DNA of 64,000 nucleotides from Amaricoccus sp. (GTDB taxonomy: Bacteria; Pseudomonadota; Alphaproteobacteria; Rhodobacterales; Rhodobacteraceae). Shown one piece after another: positions 27,753-35,669 of the stretch. How positions within the stretch are numbered: the stretch's first letter is position 1; each line of letters opens with the position of its first letter. A model generated the notes under the pieces. That model searched no databases, was not told the origin of the DNA, and worked only from the letters and a program-made list of their open reading frames with translations. The stretch spans positions 1 through 64,000 of the forward strand of contig NZ_JAGOMQ010000024.1 of assembly GCF_017993425.1 (NCBI RefSeq), given 5' to 3'. The translations under genes and the position numbers were made by a program.

Positions 27753-28130
27753 ATGGGTGCCGAGGCGTTGAAGGCTACGGCTGGGAAGCTCGTGGCCAAT
27801 TGCCGCGAGGGCCGGGAGATGGCGGGGCTGGACGAGCTCTACGACGAGGGCGCGGTCTCGGTCGAGGCGATGGACATGAACGGCCCCGGCACGGCGACGT
27901 CGCGCGGGCTCGCGGCGATCAAGGCCAAGCACGAGTGGTGGAACGGGGCCTTCGAGGTGACCGGGGGGAAGGTCGAGGGTCCGTATCTGCACGGCGCGGA
28001 CCGGTTTGCGGTGATCTTCGCGATGGAGACGCGGAACCGCGAGACCGGCGAGACCGGCGCCATGCAGGAGGTCGCCGTCTACACGGTGAACGAGGCGGGC
28101 AGGATCGTCCGGGAGGAATTCTTCTACTGA
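27753..28130 (+). CDS. SnoaL-like / NTF2-fold protein
   Basis: The 125-residue protein has the NTF2-like pattern: an N-terminal helix, LDELYDEGAVSVEAMDMN, a helix around RGLAAIKAKHEWWNGAFEV, and paired strands ending in VAVYTVNEAGRIVREEFFY. Members are small-molecule isomerases, hydrolases or binding proteins. The ATG at 27753 has GGAGG five bases upstream, better than the GTG at 27723. It is isolated, divergent from the GMC gene pair and convergent with cca. The substrate is unknown. Confidence 0.82.
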   Translation: MGAEALKATAGKLVANCREGREMAGLDELYDEGAVSVEAMDMNGPGTATSRGLAAIKAKHEWWNGAFEVTGGKVEGPYLHGADRFAVIFAMETRNRETGETGAMQEVAVYTVNEAGRIVREEFFY

Positions 28131-28155
28131 CCCCCGCCGGCTGGCCGCGGGGCGC

Positions 28156-29472
28156 TCAGGCGCCGGCGAGGGCGGCGGCGCGGACGGCTTCGGGGGAGAG
28201 GCGGAGATCGGCTGCGAGCCAGGCGGCCTCGGCGCGGCGGAGCGCGGCGCCGAGGGGCGGGCCGGAAAGCGGCAGCTCGGCGGCGCGGAGGGGGAGCCTC
28301 GCCGCGGCCCCGCGGGCGAGCTCGGCCTCGAGGCCGGCGGCCGGCGCGACGCCCTCGCGGGCGGCGCGGATCAGCGCGGCGTCGCGGGCGGCGTCGGGGC
28401 CGAAGCGGAAGGCGGCCGCGGCCGGGGCGAGCGGGGATTCTCCGGCCTCGACGACGGCGGCGAGCCCGCTTGCGTCGCTGCGGGAAAGGCGGAGGCGGTC
28501 GGGCCAGTCGGGGCCCGGGCCGAGCGCGGCGAGGCGGCGGCGCCAGGCCGGCGGCCAGCCGCCGGCGGCCTCGACATGGGCGAGCGGGCCGATGGCGCGG
28601 GGATCGGCCCCGGGCAGCACGCGGGCGAGGACGCCGCTCGCCGCCATGGCGGCGAGGGCGGCGGCGGGGTCCGGCGCCGCGAGGAGGCGGGCGATCTCGG
28701 CGCCGACGCGCTCGCGCGAGAGGCGGTCGACCCCCTCGGCGCCGGCGGCGCAGGCGGCGAGCCCCTCGGCGTCGATCCCGCCCCCGGGCGCGCCGAACCA
28801 CGCGTGGAAGCGGAAGAAGCGCAGGATGCGCAGGTGGTCCTCGGCGATGCGCGCGTCCGGGTCGCCGACGAAGCGGACGCGGCCGGCGCGGAGGTCGGGC
28901 AGGCCGCCGAGCGGATCGACCACGGCGCCGTCCGGGCGGGCGTAGAGGGCGTTCATGGTGAAGTCGCGCCGGCCCGCGTCCTCGACGACGTCGTCGGAGA
29001 AGGCGACGACGGCGCGGCGGCCGTCCGTGGCGACATCGCGGCGGAAGGTGGTGACCTCGACCGGCGCGCCGCCGTGGACGAGGGTGACGGTGCCGTGCTC
29101 GATCCCGGTCGGCGCGGCGCGCAGGCCCGCGGCCTCGGCGAGCGCGATCACCTCGACCGGGCGAGCGTCGGTGGCGACGTCGATGTCGGCGGGGGCGCGG
29201 CCGAGGAGGGCGTCGCGGACGCAGCCGCCGACGAAGAGCGCCTGCCTGCCGGCGCCCTCGAGCAGGGCGCAGACGGCGCGGGGTCCGGGCGCGCGCAGCC
29301 ACGGCGCGTCGATGCGGGCCGGCGCGTCCCGTGCCGGCCCGGAGTCGGCCGTGTCGGCTGGCGCGGGATCCGGGCCGGTCTGGCCGGCGACCGGGCGGGC
29401 CGACGCGGGGTCGGCCTCGGCCGAGGGGGCGGGCGAGCGGCGTCGCTCGGGATCCGGATCGGGGTCGGTCAT
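28156..29472 (-). CDS. cca: CCA tRNA nucleotidyltransferase / polyA polymerase family
   Basis: The 438-residue protein adds or repairs the 3' CCA end of tRNA. The class II motif FVGGCVRDALLGRAPADIDV contains the catalytic DxD (DID), and the later RDFTMNALYARPDG and RILRFFRFHAWFG segments bind nucleotide and tRNA. The first ~50 residues are a Pro/Ala-rich extension not usual for the family. Its start is supported because the ATG overlaps the stop of the Nudix gene upstream (ATGA). The two genes form a coupled pair common in alphaproteobacteria. Confidence 0.93.
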   Translation of the reverse strand: MTDPDPDPERRRSPAPSAEADPASARPVAGQTGPDPAPADTADSGPARDAPARIDAPWLRAPGPRAVCALLEGAGRQALFVGGCVRDALLGRAPADIDVATDARPVEVIALAEAAGLRAAPTGIEHGTVTLVHGGAPVEVTTFRRDVATDGRRAVVAFSDDVVEDAGRRDFTMNALYARPDGAVVDPLGGLPDLRAGRVRFVGDPDARIAEDHLRILRFFRFHAWFGAPGGGIDAEGLAACAAGAEGVDRLSRERVGAEIARLLAAPDPAAALAAMAASGVLARVLPGADPRAIGPLAHVEAAGGWPPAWRRRLAALGPGPDWPDRLRLSRSDASGLAAVVEAGESPLAPAAAAFRFGPDAARDAALIRAAREGVAPAAGLEAELARGAAARLPLRAAELPLSGPPLGAALRRAEAAWLAADLRLSPEAVRAAALAGA

Positions 29473-30074
29473 GGGGCGAGGCGGTCGGCGAGGGATTTCA
29501 GCATCCGCGCGGTCGCCCCCCAGATGTAGTGGGGGCCGTAGGGGATGGCGTAGTACTGCCGCCAGCGGCCGTGCCAGCGCCGGCCGTGGACCTGGAGGTT
29601 GGAGGGCGCGAGCAGGAAGTCGAGCGGCACCTCGAAGATCTCGTCGACCTCGGCGCGGTCGAGGCGGGGGATGAAGGCGGCGGTGACGAGGCCGACGAAG
29701 GGCGTCACGCGGAAGCTCGTCACCGTGTCATGCGGGGCGAGGGCGCCGAGGATGCGCACCGCCGCGCGGGGGAGGCCGATCTCCTCCTCGGCCTCGCGCA
29801 GCGCGGCCGAGACGGCGTCGGGGTCGCCCGGGTCCTGCTTGCCGCCCGGAAACGCGACCTGGCCCGGGTGATGGGCGAGGCGGGCGGCGCGGCGCGTGAG
29901 GATGACGGCGAGCCGCGGCCCGCGCTCGACCAGCGCCACGAGGACCGAGGCGGGGCGCAGCGTCGTCACGCCGGGCGGGCGCATCTCCGGATCGAGGTCG
30001 AAGTCGGACGAGCCTCCCTCCGGCGCGGCGAGCGCCAGGGCGATGCTCTCCGCGTCGAGACGGCTCCGGTCCAT
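29469..30074 (-). CDS. Nudix hydrolase, CoA pyrophosphatase type (NudL-like)
   Basis: The 201-residue protein carries the NudL-type Nudix box, GGKQDPGDPDAVSAALREAE followed by EEIGL, and the downstream segment PHDTVTSFRVTPFVGLV. Enzymes of this family cleave CoA or related nucleoside diphosphates to limit damaged or excess cofactors. The C-terminal segment YYAIPYGPHYIWGATARML is also typical. The stop overlaps the cca start by four bases. It is divergent from the mnhF-like gene about 115 bases away. Confidence 0.92.
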   Translation of the reverse strand: MDRSRLDAESIALALAAPEGGSSDFDLDPEMRPPGVTTLRPASVLVALVERGPRLAVILTRRAARLAHHPGQVAFPGGKQDPGDPDAVSAALREAEEEIGLPRAAVRILGALAPHDTVTSFRVTPFVGLVTAAFIPRLDRAEVDEIFEVPLDFLLAPSNLQVHGRRWHGRWRQYYAIPYGPHYIWGATARMLKSLADRLAP

Positions 30075-30190
30075 GGCCGAGACATGACCCGGCGGCGATG
30101 GGGGCGCAAGGGGCGCGGCCCGCGCCGAGCGCGCGGCTGCAACCGGGCGGCCGGGCCGTAAGGTGGCGCGGCGAAACGGGAAGCGGCGCC

Positions 30191-30415
30191 GTGGCGGAGG
30201 CGGAGGCAGGCGGCGGGCCGGGACTCGCCGCGGCGCAGGCGATGATCGCCCTCGACCTGGTCTCAGTGGTGATGGTGGTCTTCCTCGTGCTGTTCCGGCT
30301 GGTCAGCGGCGTCGGCGCCTGCATCTACGCCGCGATCGGACTCGCGCCGATCGCCTTCCTCGCGACCGTCGCCTTCGCGAGCTACATCGAGCGCAGCCGG
30401 GGGGACGGCGGATGA
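30191..30415 (+). CDS. mnhF: Reduced MnhF/MrpF-like antiporter subunit
   Basis: The product aligns with MrpF from the segment GPGLAAAQAMIALDLVSVVM to FLATVAFASYIERS, but the first membrane helix of MrpF is missing. The conserved DR before ALDL and the Asp of the second half are also absent. Only two helices remain. The start is uncertain: GTG at 30191 or ATG at 30242. It overlaps mnhG by four bases (ATGA). No mnhA-E genes precede it, since the upstream gene is nudL on the other strand. It may be a relic or a changed two-subunit module. Confidence 0.6.
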   Translation: MAEAEAGGGPGLAAAQAMIALDLVSVVMVVFLVLFRLVSGVGACIYAAIGLAPIAFLATVAFASYIERSRGDGG

Positions 30416-30756
30416 TCGAGTGGCTGGCCGCCGCGCTCATGGTCGCAGGCGGGGGCTTCTGCCTCGTCGCCGGCATCGGCCTGCTGCGGCTCCGCGACGT
30501 CTACGCCCGGATGCACGCCGCCACCAAGGCGGGCGCCCTCGGCCTCGGGCTCGTCCGCCTCGCCGCCGCGCTCCTCGCCGACACCTGGGCGGGCGTGGTC
30601 GTGCCGCTCGTCGTCCTCCTTTTCATGCTCGCCTCGGCGCCGGTGGGCGCGCACCTCATCGGCCGCGCCGCCTTCCGCACCGGCGCCCCCGTCGCCCCGG
30701 GAACGCAGGAGGACCCCGGCGCCGCGGCGTTCCGCACGCCCCCGGCGCCTGAATAA
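30412..30756 (+). CDS. mnhG: MnhG/MrpG-family monovalent cation/proton antiporter subunit
   Basis: The 114-residue protein has three hydrophobic helices and the MrpG motif GLLRLRDVYARMHAATKAGA followed by APVGAHLIGRAAFRTG. MrpG is a small subunit of the seven-part Na+/H+ antiporter. Here it is accompanied only by a shortened mnhF-like gene. The sequence itself looks intact, with a Pro-rich tail. It overlaps mnhF by ATGA. Whether it can work without the large MrpA and MrpD subunits, or joins ones encoded elsewhere, is unknown. Confidence 0.85.
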   Translation: MIEWLAAALMVAGGGFCLVAGIGLLRLRDVYARMHAATKAGALGLGLVRLAAALLADTWAGVVVPLVVLLFMLASAPVGAHLIGRAAFRTGAPVAPGTQEDPGAAAFRTPPAPE

Positions 30757-30830
30757 CGGGCGCCCCCGGGGTTGCGACCGGGGTGGCTTTGTGATGGGTT
30801 CCGGCATCCCCGACCTGCGGAGTCGCACCC

Positions 30831-32306
30831 ATGCTCGACACCACCGATCTCAAGTCCATGCTCGCGGATCCGGACCTGCTGCGCGAGCAGGCCTATGTCG
30901 CCGGCGAATGGGTCGGCGCCGACGCCGGGGGCAGCTTCCCGGTGACCAACCCCGCCCGCGGCGACGCCATCGCCAGCGTCCCCGACATGGGCGAGGCCGA
31001 GGCCGCCCGCGCCATCGAGGCGGCCTATGTCGCGCAGAAGCCCTGGGCGGCGCGGACCGGCAAGGACCGCGCCGCGGTGCTGCGCAAGTGGTTCGACCTG
31101 ATGGTGGCGAACGCCGACGACCTCGCCGCGATCCTCACCGCCGAGATGGGCAAGCCGCTGGCCGAGGCGCGGGGCGAGATCCTCTACGGCGCCTCCTTCG
31201 TCGAGTGGTTCGCCGAGGAGGCGAAGCGCGTCTACGGCGAGACCATCCCCGGCCACCAGCCCGACAAGCGCCTCATCGTGCTGAAGCAGCCGATCGGCGT
31301 CGCCGCCTCGATCACGCCGTGGAACTTCCCCAACGCCATGATCGCCCGCAAGGTCGCCCCCGCGCTCGCCGCCGGCTGCGGCTTCGTGGCCAAGCCCGCC
31401 GGCGAGACCCCGCTCTCGGCGCTCGCCATGGCGGTGCTCGCCGAGCGCGCCGGCGTGCCGAAGGGCCTCTTCAGCGTCGTCACCTCCAAGTGGTCATCGA
31501 GGATCGGCAAGGTGTTCTGCGAGCACCCGAAGGTGCGCAAGCTCACCTTCACCGGCTCGACCGAGGTCGGGCGCATCCTGCTCGCCCAGGCGGCGGGGCA
31601 GGTGCTGAAATGCTCGATGGAGCTCGGCGGCAACGCGCCGTTCATCGTCTTCGACGACGCCGACCTCGACGCCGCGGCCGAGGGCGCGATCATCTCGAAA
31701 TACCGCAACAACGGCCAGACCTGCGTCTGCGCCAACCGCATCTACGTCCAGTCCGGCGTCTACGACGCCTTCGCCGCGAAGCTCGCCGAGCGGGTGTCGA
31801 AGCTCAAGGTCGGCGACGGCTTCGAGCCCGGGGTGATCGAGGGGCCGCTGATCAACGCCGCCGCGCTGGAGAAGGTCGAGAGCCACGTCAAGGACGCCGT
31901 CTCCAAGGGCGCCAAGGTCGTCATCGGCGGCGGCCGCCATGCCCTCGGCGGCAACTTCTTCGAGCCCACGGTGCTGACCGGCGTGACCACCGACATGATC
32001 GTGACCCGCGAGGAGACCTTCGGCCCGGTCGCGCCGCTCTTCCGCTTCGAGGACGAGGCGGATGTGATCGAGCAGGCCAACGACACCATCTTCGGCCTCG
32101 CGAGCTACTTCTACGCCCGCGACCTCGGCCGGGTCTGGCGCGTCGCCGAGGCGCTGGAATACGGCATGGTCGGGGTGAACAGCGGCCTGATCTCGACCGA
32201 GGTGGCCCCGTTCGGCGGCGTGAAGCAGTCGGGCCTCGGCCGCGAGGGCTCGCGCCACGGAATCGAGGACTACCTGGAGATGAAGTACGTCTGCCTGTCG
32301 ATCTGA
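30831..32306 (+). CDS. gabD: Succinate-semialdehyde dehydrogenase, GabD type
   Basis: The 491-residue aldehyde dehydrogenase oxidises succinate semialdehyde to succinate in GABA breakdown. The NAD(P)-binding region contains ITPWNFPNAMIARKVAPALA and FTGSTEVGRILLAQA, the general base Glu is in MELGGNAPFIVFDDADLD, and the catalytic Cys is in NGQTCVCANRIYVQSG. The C-terminal PFGGVKQSGLGREGSRHGIE fits GabD rather than generic ALDH enzymes. No GABA aminotransferase gene is adjacent. A perfect 12-base palindrome at 32326-32337 lies just after the gene. Confidence 0.93.
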   Translation: MLDTTDLKSMLADPDLLREQAYVAGEWVGADAGGSFPVTNPARGDAIASVPDMGEAEAARAIEAAYVAQKPWAARTGKDRAAVLRKWFDLMVANADDLAAILTAEMGKPLAEARGEILYGASFVEWFAEEAKRVYGETIPGHQPDKRLIVLKQPIGVAASITPWNFPNAMIARKVAPALAAGCGFVAKPAGETPLSALAMAVLAERAGVPKGLFSVVTSKWSSRIGKVFCEHPKVRKLTFTGSTEVGRILLAQAAGQVLKCSMELGGNAPFIVFDDADLDAAAEGAIISKYRNNGQTCVCANRIYVQSGVYDAFAAKLAERVSKLKVGDGFEPGVIEGPLINAAALEKVESHVKDAVSKGAKVVIGGGRHALGGNFFEPTVLTGVTTDMIVTREETFGPVAPLFRFEDEADVIEQANDTIFGLASYFYARDLGRVWRVAEALEYGMVGVNSGLISTEVAPFGGVKQSGLGREGSRHGIEDYLEMKYVCLSI

Positions 32307-32434
32307 CAGGTTGTCGTTCTGCCCGTCGCCCGGGCGATCGCGCCGCCGCTGGCGCGACGCCGGGCTATTGCGGCTGTGAATTGCGCCGAGAAAGGTTTAA
32401 GAGGGGGCGACTGACGAACGCGTAGGGTGGCGGC

Positions 32435-33580
32435 ATGAGTCTCGAGGTCGCGGCTACGACGGCCGTATCCGAGAGCGTGGCGCGGCTGCTCACGGCGCTG
32501 GGTCGCGACGGGGATCCTCTCGCCCCGGCGCTTCTTCGGCTCGACTGGGCGGCGGCGCTGCCGAACGCCGCTGCGCCGGGTTTCGTCTATCTCGCGGGCG
32601 CCTGCGGCGGCCTCGCCGTCGGCGGCGGCGGGCGCGACCTCGCCGAGGCCGCGGGCAAGCTCGCCGGCGAGGCGAGCGAGACGCTGGCCGGGATGAGCGC
32701 GGGCGGAGCGGCCGCCGCGCCGCCGGAGCTTTCCGTCGATCCACGTTTGCGAGCCGTCTGGGGCGAGGGGCCGGCCGTCCTCGGCTCTGGCCTCGCGCAC
32801 GGGCGCCCGGTCGCGTTGCCGGCCGCGGCTGTGTTCCGCGACCTGCCGCTCGCGGCCGAGGCCCCGCCGCGCAGCCTCGGCGCAGGCGCGGGGCCGACCC
32901 CGGAGGCGGCCCGGCTCTCGGGCCTCCTGGAGCTGGTCGAGCGCGACGCCGCGGCTTCCTGGTGGAGCGGCGCCGTGCGGCCGCGGGCGGTCGGCGCGGA
33001 GGATCTGGCCGGGGCGGCGACGATGATGGCGGCGCTGCGGGCGGGCGCGCCGGGACCGGCGCGGCCGACGAGCTTCCTGCTGCTGCCCTCGCCGACCGGC
33101 CTGCCGGTGGCGGCGGCGCTGTCGCGCGACGGGACGGGCGAGGGCGGGCTCGTCGTCGGACTGAAGGCGGCGCTCGGGCTCGAGGCGGCGCTGGCCGGCG
33201 CCGCGCTGGAGCTGCTGCAGATGGAGATCGGGCTCGAGATCGTGCGGCTCCGCGCGAAGGCCGGCCGGGCCGCGCCGGAGGACGCGGCGACCCTGCGCCG
33301 CGCCGCCCTCGACGTCGACGCCACGCCCGCCTTCGCGCCGCTGCCGCCGCTCGCGGCCGCCGGGCCGCGCGTGGACGATCTTGCGGGCCTTGTCGCGCAT
33401 CTCGCCCGGCTCGGGATCGAGCCGCTGGCGATCGACCTCGCCGGCCCGGATGCGCGGGCGGGCGGGCTCGCGGTCGCCAAGGTCTTCGCGCCCGGATTGC
33501 AGCCGATGCCCGGCCCGATGCGCGAACCGGGTCCGGCGCCGCTTCCCGGCGCGCCGGGCGCCGCGGCGGAGCTGTTCTGA
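32435..33580 (+). CDS. YcaO-like domain protein
   Basis: The 381-residue protein matches the YcaO ATP-binding pattern in its middle: LGAGAGPTPEAARLSGLLEL followed by VERDAAASWW, and GLKAALGLEAALAGAALELL followed by QMEI. It ends in a Pro-rich tail (PMPGPMREPGPAPLPGAPG), as many YcaO proteins do. YcaO enzymes use ATP to activate peptide backbone amides, making azolines, thioamides or amidines. No TfuA partner, E1-like protein or clear precursor peptide lies next to it. Its stop overlaps the start of a SARP-type regulator (TGATG), so the two form a unit. The family call rests on these motifs and should be viewed as probable. Confidence 0.75.
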   Translation: MSLEVAATTAVSESVARLLTALGRDGDPLAPALLRLDWAAALPNAAAPGFVYLAGACGGLAVGGGGRDLAEAAGKLAGEASETLAGMSAGGAAAAPPELSVDPRLRAVWGEGPAVLGSGLAHGRPVALPAAAVFRDLPLAAEAPPRSLGAGAGPTPEAARLSGLLELVERDAAASWWSGAVRPRAVGAEDLAGAATMMAALRAGAPGPARPTSFLLLPSPTGLPVAAALSRDGTGEGGLVVGLKAALGLEAALAGAALELLQMEIGLEIVRLRAKAGRAAPEDAATLRRAALDVDATPAFAPLPPLAAAGPRVDDLAGLVAHLARLGIEPLAIDLAGPDARAGGLAVAKVFAPGLQPMPGPMREPGPAPLPGAPGAAAELF

Positions 33581-35553
33581 TGGACGCGACCGTCACCTCC
33601 AACGCGCTGCTGACCACCGTCGGGCCGGCGCGGCTGACGATCTCCGGCGTGGAGATCCCGCTCTCCGGGCGCAAGGCGCTGGCGATCATGGTCTATCTCG
33701 CGCTCCAGCCGGCGCGCTCGGAGAGCCGCGAGCGGATCGCCACGCTGCTCTGGAGCGATTCCGGCGCCGACCACGCCCGCGCGGCGCTGCGCCAGACCCT
33801 GCGCCGGCTCAAGGCCGACCTCGGCCCGGCGGAGGATCTGCTCGACGCCGACCGCAGCATGATCCGGCTGACCGCGCCGGTGCGGGTCGACGTCGTCGAT
33901 GCGGCCGAGGCGGCGTCGCGGGGCGAGCCGCCGACGCTCCTCTCCCGCGACGACGCCGACCTCTCCCGGCTCTTCGCCGATTTCGAGGACCTCGACCCCG
34001 ATTTCGACCTCTGGGTCGCCGTGCAGCGCGAGCGGCTGACCTCGCAGCTCGTCAACCGGCTGGAGGCGGCGATGAACGCGGCCGAGGGCCCCGACGCCCG
34101 GCTCGCGCTCGCCGAGGCGCTGACCCGCGCCGAGCCGACGCACGAGGGCGCCTGCCGCGCCGCCATGCAGGCGCATCTCGCGCGCGGCGACACCGTGCAG
34201 GCGATGCGCGTCTACGAGCGCCTCTGGAAGACGCTCGACGAGGAGCTCGACGTCGAGCCCTCGGAAAAGACCCAGGCGCTCTACGTCGCGATCAAGCAGG
34301 GCACGCTCCACCCCGTCGCCGTCGCAGCGGAGCCGGCGCCGGAGCCGGAGCCGGAGATCCTCGCGCCGATCGCCATCGTGGTCGAGGTCTCGCCGCCCGG
34401 CGACCTGCCGGCGTCCTGGCGCTACATCGCCGACACCTTCCGCCACGAGATGATCGGGGCGCTGTCGCGCTTCCGGGACTGGATGGTGATCGACGGGCCG
34501 CGGAACGGCTCCTCGCCGCCCACCTATCGCGCCTACGACCTGCGCATCGCCATGCACCACAGCCACGACCTGCTGGTGGTGGCGCTCACCCTCAACGACC
34601 AGCGGAGCGGCCGCTGCGTCTGGGCGGAGCGCGAGACAGCTGCTCTCGACGACCTGGTGCGCCTGCAACGCACGGCGCTGCGCAACCTCGCGGTGGCGCT
34701 CAACGTCCACCTGTCGACGCCGCGGCTCCAGACCGCGCGCGAGATCGAGAGCCCGATGGGGCGCAAGTACGAGCTCTGGCTGCTCGCGCAGGCGCTGACC
34801 AACGAGTGGCGGATGGGCTCGCGCCAGAAGGCGGACGGCATCCTGCGCGAGCTGATCGCCACGATGCCGGACTTCGCCCCCGCGCTGGTGACGCTCGCCA
34901 TCAACATCAACGTCCGCCCGCTGATCTATCCCGGCGCCCGCAACGAGCGCGCCCGGCTCGAGGAATCGCTCGACCTCACCGCGCGGGCGCTGGCGATCGA
35001 CCCGCTCGACAGCCGGGCGCATCTCTGCCGCTACTGGTCCTACGCCATGCTCGGCAAGCACGCCGCCGGCGTGTCGCACCTGTCGCTCGCGCTCGACCTG
35101 AACGAGAACGACCCCTGGACGATCATCTCCGCCGCCGCCGGCTTCGCCTTCGCCGGCGAGCGCGAGCGCGCCGCCGATCTCGTCGAGCAGGCGCGCGCCT
35201 TCGGGATGCGCCACTCCCGCGCGGCGCATGGCTACATCGCCACGGCGCTCCATCTCTGCGGCGAGCACGCCGCCTGCGTCGAGGCCGTCGAGGTGGCGGG
35301 AGACTCGATGATCGACCTCCCCGCCTGGGCGGCCGCGAGCCTGATCGACCTCGGCGACGAGGAGGGCGCGGGCGAGGCCATGGAGTCCTTCCTCTCGCTC
35401 GCCGCCTCGAACTGGGTGGGCAAGGAGCCCCCGACGGAGCGCGCGGCCATCGACTGGTTCATCGATGTCTTCCCGATCCGCAGCCCCGACATGGCCGCGA
35501 GCCTCCGCGGCAAGCTCGAGCGCGCCGCCGCCGCCGCCCGCCGCCGCCGCTGA
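33580..35553 (+). CDS. SARP/BTAD-type transcriptional regulator with TolB-like and TPR regions
   Basis: The 657-residue protein has an N-terminal winged helix (VEIPLSGRKALAIMVYLALQ, then SRERIATLLWSDSGADHARA) and a bacterial transcriptional activator (BTAD) helical domain at about 95-245. A TolB-like region follows at about 270-400 (FRHEMIGALSRFRDWMVID, and CVWAERETAALDDLVRLQRT), and TPR-like helices at about 400-640. This architecture resembles regulators beside secondary-metabolite or RiPP genes. It starts inside the stop of the YcaO gene, so it most likely senses or controls the YcaO pathway, perhaps including the convergent heme peroxidase gene. Confidence 0.82.
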   Translation: MDATVTSNALLTTVGPARLTISGVEIPLSGRKALAIMVYLALQPARSESRERIATLLWSDSGADHARAALRQTLRRLKADLGPAEDLLDADRSMIRLTAPVRVDVVDAAEAASRGEPPTLLSRDDADLSRLFADFEDLDPDFDLWVAVQRERLTSQLVNRLEAAMNAAEGPDARLALAEALTRAEPTHEGACRAAMQAHLARGDTVQAMRVYERLWKTLDEELDVEPSEKTQALYVAIKQGTLHPVAVAAEPAPEPEPEILAPIAIVVEVSPPGDLPASWRYIADTFRHEMIGALSRFRDWMVIDGPRNGSSPPTYRAYDLRIAMHHSHDLLVVALTLNDQRSGRCVWAERETAALDDLVRLQRTALRNLAVALNVHLSTPRLQTAREIESPMGRKYELWLLAQALTNEWRMGSRQKADGILRELIATMPDFAPALVTLAININVRPLIYPGARNERARLEESLDLTARALAIDPLDSRAHLCRYWSYAMLGKHAAGVSHLSLALDLNENDPWTIISAAAGFAFAGERERAADLVEQARAFGMRHSRAAHGYIATALHLCGEHAACVEAVEVAGDSMIDLPAWAAASLIDLGDEEGAGEAMESFLSLAASNWVGKEPPTERAAIDWFIDVFPIRSPDMAASLRGKLERAAAAARRRR

Positions 35554-35587
35554 CCGGCCCGCCTGCAAAACCCCGCGCCCCCACGCG

Positions 35588-35613
35588 AAAAAAGCGGCGG
35601 CCGGAGCCGCCGC
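35588..35613 (-). terminator. Rho-independent terminator of the heme peroxidase gene
   Basis: On the minus strand GCGGCGGC-TCCG-GCCGCCGC (35613-35594) is followed by six Ts (35593-35588). It lies 57 bases after the peroxidase stop. The stem is perfect and could also stop convergent transcription from the regulator gene. Confidence 0.85.
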
Positions 35614-35669
35614 AGTCTGGTCAGGGAGGAAGCAAACCGGACGCGTCGGTTTGCGGCGGAGCCCGGCGC

